Assembly: GCA_004525155.1 (NCBI GenBank)
Contig: SPDA01000046.1
Span: forward strand, 1-9,525
DNA from: Spirochaetales bacterium
Lineage (GTDB): Bacteria; Spirochaetota; Spirochaetia; SPDA01
Direction: 5' to 3'
Length of the DNA: 9,525 nucleotides
This document shows, piece by piece, positions 5,986 through 9,525 of this stretch. Position 1 is the stretch's first letter. Each line of letters starts with the position of its first letter. The notes under the pieces were generated by a model. That model was not told where the DNA came from. It made no database searches and saw only the letters and a list, made by a program, of their open reading frames with translations. Made by a program: the position numbers and the translations under genes.

Positions 5986-8808
5986 ATGAAAAAGATAATC
6001 ATCAAGGGAGCCAGAGAGCATAATCTGAAAAATATCGACCTGGAGCTCCCGAGGGACAGTCTTATCGTTATTTCCGGCATAAGCGGTTCCGGAAAATCAT
6101 CCCTCGCGTTCGATACCATCTATGCGGAGGGCCAGCGCCGGTATGTGGAATCGCTTTCTTCCTACGCCAGGCAGTTCCTCGGCAGAATGGACAAACCGGA
6201 CCTCGATTACATTGAGGGTCTGTCCCCGGCCATCGCCATCGAACAGAAAACGACCCACAGGAACCCCAGGAGCACGGTGGGAACGGTAACGGAAATCTAT
6301 GACTATTTCCGGCTTCTTTTCGCCAGGATAGGCATACCGCACTGTCCGAACTGCGGGAGGGAAATCCAGGAACAATCGGTGGACCAGATCATAGACACGA
6401 TCATGGCCTATCCGGAAAACTCGAAAATTACCCTGCTCGCGCCCGTAATAGCGGGAAAAAAGGGCGAACACCAGAAAATAATCGAAGACGCCAGGCGCGC
6501 CGGCTTTGTGAGGGCGCGGATAAACGGGACGGTCCAGTCCCTTGACGGCGATATTACCCTCGACAAACGTAAAAAACATTCCATCGAAATCGTTGTGGAC
6601 CGGATAAAGATTCAGGGTGACCAGAGGAAACGCGTAGCCGAGTCCGTGGAGACTTCCCTGGAAATCGGCGACGGCAAGGTAATCGCGATGCGCCATGAAA
6701 AGCAGGGGGACACGGAAGAATACTTCTCCCAGAAAAATTCCTGCCTGCACTGCAACCTGAGCATACCGGAGCTGCAGCCGAGACTTTTTTCCTTCAACAA
6801 TCCTTACGGCGCCTGCCCGGATTGTTCGGGCTTGGGAATTACCCTTGAGTTCGATCCGGACCTTGTCATTCCTGACCTCTCCCTTTCCTTCAATGAACGC
6901 GGCATAGTTCCCTACAATCCGGAGGCCGGCTGGCAGAGAAGCTGGTTTGAATCCCTGGCAAAGCATTACGGTTTCAGTCTGGACACGCCGCTGGGCGATC
7001 TGCCGGAATCGATACTGGATATGCTCCTCCTGGGTACGGACGAGGCAATAGAAGTGAAGTACGAAAACCGGGAAAAAACGGGCAGGTTCGAGTATTCAAG
7101 CCGTTTCCGGGGTGTTTTAAACGACTTAAAGAGACGGTATCTTGAAACAACCTCGGAGGGCGTAAAGGAGTGGCTCGAGCAGTTCATGAGCCAGAAACTC
7201 TGTAAATCCTGCGGGGGGAAACGTCTCAAGCCCGAAAGCCTCGCGGTCCGCGTTCATGGAAAAAACATCTGGGACATTACCTCTCTTTCCGTAAAGGATT
7301 GCTCTGAAGTTTTCACTAAAACCGTTTTCACCAAAACCGAGGCGGTTATAGCCCAGCAGATACTCAAGGAAATTTCGGCGAGGCTTACATTTTTGAAAAA
7401 TGTCGGTCTCGACTATCTGACCCTAGAGAGGACCGCCTCCACCTTGAGCGGCGGGGAGGCGCAGCGTATACGTCTGGCGACCCAGATAGGTTCTTCACTG
7501 GTGGGAGTGCTCTACATTCTTGACGAGCCCACGATAGGCCTTCATCAGCGGGACAATGCGAAACTTATCGATACGCTTAAAGGTCTCAGGGACCTCGGCA
7601 ACACGCTTATCGTCGTGGAGCATGACGAACAGACGCTGCGCACGGCGGACTACATTGTAGACCTGGGACCCGGCGCAGGGATCCATGGGGGAAGTATCAT
7701 AGCCCAGGGTACCGTGGAGGAAGTTTGCGCCAATCCGCACAGCATTACGGGTTCCTACCTGACCGGCGCCATGCGCATACCTCCCCCGGCGGAAAGAAGA
7801 AAAGGCAAGGGCACCTTTATCCGCATAACGGGGGCCAGGGAGCACAACCTTAAAAACATCGATGTTGCCTTCCCCCTGGGAACACTTTCGGTGATAACAG
7901 GCGTATCCGGTTCGGGGAAATCCACCCTTTTGGGTGACCTGCTGTATCCCATTCTTCACAACAGACTTCACCGTTCGCATCTTCCCGAAGGGGATTTCGA
8001 CACAGTCGAAGGCACGGAAAACATAGACAAGGTGATAAATATCGATCAGAGTCCCATCGGCCGGACGCCCCGTTCGACCCCCGCCACTTACGTTGGGCTG
8101 TTTACACCCATACGGGATCTTTTCGCTTCCCTCCCTGATTCCCGGGCCCGCGGCTACAAGCCCGGAAGGTTTTCCTTCAATGTGAAAGGAGGCCGCTGCG
8201 AAAACTGCCAGGGAGACGGTACCATCAAAATAGAAATGCATTTTCTTCCGGACGTGTACATAACCTGCGATGTCTGCAAAGGAAAAAGGTTCAACAGGGA
8301 AACGCTGGATGTGCGGTTCAAGGGAAAAAATATATACGACGTTCTCGAGCTGACGGTGGAAGACGCCGCCGAATTTTTCAGCACAATTCCGTCGGCCAGG
8401 GAAAAACTTAAAACTCTCACGTCCGTGGGCCTGGGCTATATCAAGCTCGGCCAATCCGCCCTGACCCTCTCCGGCGGTGAAGCCCAGAGGGTAAAACTTT
8501 CGCTGGAACTTTCCAAACGCAATACGGGAAGCACCCTGTATATTCTCGACGAGCCCACCACCGGGCTGCATTTCGCCGACGTCAAAAAACTCATGGAGGT
8601 TCTGCAGAAACTCGCGGACAACGGAAATACCGTCATCCTCATAGAGCATAATCTGGATGTCATAAAACAGGCCGATTTCATTATCGATCTCGGTCCTGAA
8701 GGAGGCGCCGAAGGCGGGTATCTCGTGGCGTCAGGTTCGCCGGAAAAGATAGCCGCCTGTAAAAAATCCTACACGGGAAGCTACCTTGTGCGGGAATTGA
8801 AAAATTAG
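5986..8808 (+). CDS. uvrA: UvrABC system protein A (excinuclease ATPase, damage recognition)
   Basis: UvrA dimerises, scans DNA with UvrB and loads it at lesions, starting nucleotide excision repair in the cytoplasm. The protein has 940 residues, the same length as the E. coli enzyme. Two ABC ATPase units are complete. The first has Walker [10 protein letters not shown] (31-39), signature LSGGEAQR (487-494) and Walker B LYILDEPT (509-516). The second has Walker [10 protein letters not shown] (639-647), signature LSGGEAQR (828-835) and Walker B LYILDEPT (851-858). Zinc cysteines are Cys253, Cys256, Cys277 and Cys280 in the N-terminal half and Cys738, Cys741, Cys761 and Cys764 in the C-terminal half. 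Further CxxC pairs at 120/123 and 406/409 probably form another metal site. [14 protein letters not shown] (58-71) is typical. A doubled VFTKT (442-451) precedes the first signature. The start lies 3 nt after the TPR gene, with only a weak ribosome binding site. All essential residues are present. Confidence 0.98.
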   Translation: MKKIIIKGAREHNLKNIDLELPRDSLIVISGISGSGKSSLAFDTIYAEGQRRYVESLSSYARQFLGRMDKPDLDYIEGLSPAIAIEQKTTHRNPRSTVGTVTEIYDYFRLLFARIGIPHCPNCGREIQEQSVDQIIDTIMAYPENSKITLLAPVIAGKKGEHQKIIEDARRAGFVRARINGTVQSLDGDITLDKRKKHSIEIVVDRIKIQGDQRKRVAESVETSLEIGDGKVIAMRHEKQGDTEEYFSQKNSCLHCNLSIPELQPRLFSFNNPYGACPDCSGLGITLEFDPDLVIPDLSLSFNERGIVPYNPEAGWQRSWFESLAKHYGFSLDTPLGDLPESILDMLLLGTDEAIEVKYENREKTGRFEYSSRFRGVLNDLKRRYLETTSEGVKEWLEQFMSQKLCKSCGGKRLKPESLAVRVHGKNIWDITSLSVKDCSEVFTKTVFTKTEAVIAQQILKEISARLTFLKNVGLDYLTLERTASTLSGGEAQRIRLATQIGSSLVGVLYILDEPTIGLHQRDNAKLIDTLKGLRDLGNTLIVVEHDEQTLRTADYIVDLGPGAGIHGGSIIAQGTVEEVCANPHSITGSYLTGAMRIPPPAERRKGKGTFIRITGAREHNLKNIDVAFPLGTLSVITGVSGSGKSTLLGDLLYPILHNRLHRSHLPEGDFDTVEGTENIDKVINIDQSPIGRTPRSTPATYVGLFTPIRDLFASLPDSRARGYKPGRFSFNVKGGRCENCQGDGTIKIEMHFLPDVYITCDVCKGKRFNRETLDVRFKGKNIYDVLELTVEDAAEFFSTIPSAREKLKTLTSVGLGYIKLGQSALTLSGGEAQRVKLSLELSKRNTGSTLYILDEPTTGLHFADVKKLMEVLQKLADNGNTVILIEHNLDVIKQADFIIDLGPEGGAEGGYLVASGSPEKIAACKKSYTGSYLVRELKN

Positions 8809-8817
8809 GATGTGTGC

Positions 8818-9525
8818 ATGCTCTTTAAAAAACTATTTCTGCTGCTGCTGATTTTCACCTCCGCGGGACTGTGGGCAAGGGAGTGGGAAGGAGTTTATTT
8901 CGAGGAGAACACGCCTCCGGCGCCGGAACCTTCGCTTATCCGGCAGACCCTGGCCAGGGACCTCGAATCCGCCGGTTATTATGACCTTCTGGAATGGAGC
9001 AGGACCCTGGGGCTGCCGGAAAAGGGAGATGTCAAGGAACTCCGCGGGCAGCTCTACACCTATTACGGCATAACGCAGGAGGCGCCCGCCCCTAAAAAAT
9101 CCAAAAAAACGATAACCATTAAATCCGCCCGTACCACGGAGTATTTTTCCCTGTCCGAGGTCGAAGAAAAATACATCCTCCTCGAGGGCGACATCCTTCT
9201 TGAGATGAAGGATGAAGAACAGAATACGAAACATACCATCAGGGCACAGCAGATCCTCTACAACCAGTCCGCGCGCACCATTACGGCCCTGGGAGACATA
9301 ACCTACACCCTTAACGAAAAAGGCAAGGAGGAGGTTTTCACGGGCACCAGCATGAATTTCAATGTTGATACCTGGGAAGGCCTTTTTTTCGAGGGTACCA
9401 CCGAGTCCGGGAGGACCGTCGAGAACAAAGAAATAATTTTTTATATAACCGGCGATTCGATGTACCGTTCAGGTGAAGATGCCGTTATTCTGACAAACGG
9501 TACAATAACCTCGAGCGATTTGAGG
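8818..9525 (+). CDS. lptD: OstA/LptD-like exported protein, N-terminal part (3'-truncated by window edge)
   Basis: The frame is open for 236 codons to the window end. A signal peptide is clear: Lys4-Lys5, a leucine-rich core (7-13) and SAGLWA before a probable cleavage after residue 20. Residues about 98-165 show the short alternating beta strands of the OstA/LptA jelly-roll type (ILLEGDILLEM, HTIRAQQILYN, ITALGDITYTL), continuing to 236 with NKEIIFYITGDSMY. In LptD this periplasmic domain precedes an outer-membrane barrel and accepts lipid from the Lpt bridge; the barrel would lie beyond the window. Residues 54-84 form a separate helical segment before the OstA part. My recollection that an LptD-like gene follows uvrA in Treponema pallidum supports the call. 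A free-standing LptA-like protein is the alternative and cannot be excluded without the 3' end. ATG at 8818 has AGGA (8807-8810) at 7 nt; GTG at 8812 is less likely. Confidence 0.65.
   Translation, partial: MLFKKLFLLLLIFTSAGLWAREWEGVYFEENTPPAPEPSLIRQTLARDLESAGYYDLLEWSRTLGLPEKGDVKELRGQLYTYYGITQEAPAPKKSKKTITIKSARTTEYFSLSEVEEKYILLEGDILLEMKDEEQNTKHTIRAQQILYNQSARTITALGDITYTLNEKGKEEVFTGTSMNFNVDTWEGLFFEGTTESGRTVENKEIIFYITGDSMYRSGEDAVILTNGTITSSDLR

Noticed and set aside
7495..8649. 384-codon open frame on the - strand opposite uvrA, with a similar 289-codon one at 6097-6966
   Set aside because: Both lie wholly inside uvrA, whose motifs are intact in the + frame. The antisense translations show no domain and reflect codon bias.
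1..9525. Mobile element, CRISPR array, tRNA, rRNA or defence genes
   Set aside because: Nearly every base is in a recognised housekeeping or envelope gene, and no repeats, integrase, transposase or tRNA-like structure was found.

Overview
The window looks like chromosomal core sequence from a spirochaete of the Treponema/Spirochaeta group with moderately GC-rich DNA. The evidence is a bacterial V-type ATPase gene order B-D-I-K with no F or C gene beside it, and a uvrA gene followed directly by an OstA/LptD-like outer-membrane gene. From memory, both arrangements occur in treponemes. All genes are on the + strand and tightly packed. No RNA gene, insertion sequence, CRISPR array, integrase or other sign of a mobile region was seen.

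Region 1 (1-3936) is the 3' part of a V/A-type ATPase operon. It holds the C-terminal three quarters of subunit B (cut by the window edge), then the complete subunits D (central shaft), I (membrane stator, the 'a' homologue) and K (rotor ring). D and I overlap by a GTGA junction. K sits behind a 37-nt gap with a strong ribosome binding site. K carries the full set of polar side chains used for Na+ binding in the Enterococcus hirae NtpK ring, so this enzyme may be Na+-coupled.

Region 2 (3937-4024) is the only real intergenic gap with structure. A perfect 11-bp inverted repeat, extendable with wobble pairs, is followed by five T residues and then the ispG start codon. It probably ends the ATPase operon, and its 3' arm covers the only ribosome-binding-like sequence of ispG.

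Region 3 (4025-9525) is a second tight cluster. It holds ispG (MEP isoprenoid pathway), an exported TPR-repeat protein of unknown function, a full-length uvrA (nucleotide excision repair), and the 5' part of an exported OstA/LptD-like protein that runs off the window. Gaps are -4, 3 and 9 nt, so the four genes are probably co-transcribed although their functions are unrelated. The last protein has a short segment before its OstA region that resembles a SAP-type helix-extension-helix motif, which is unexpected in a periplasmic protein.

I found no convincing undescribed multi-gene system. The best leads are the hairpin over the ispG start, the odd N-terminal segment of the LptD-like protein, and the ion specificity of the ATPase ring.
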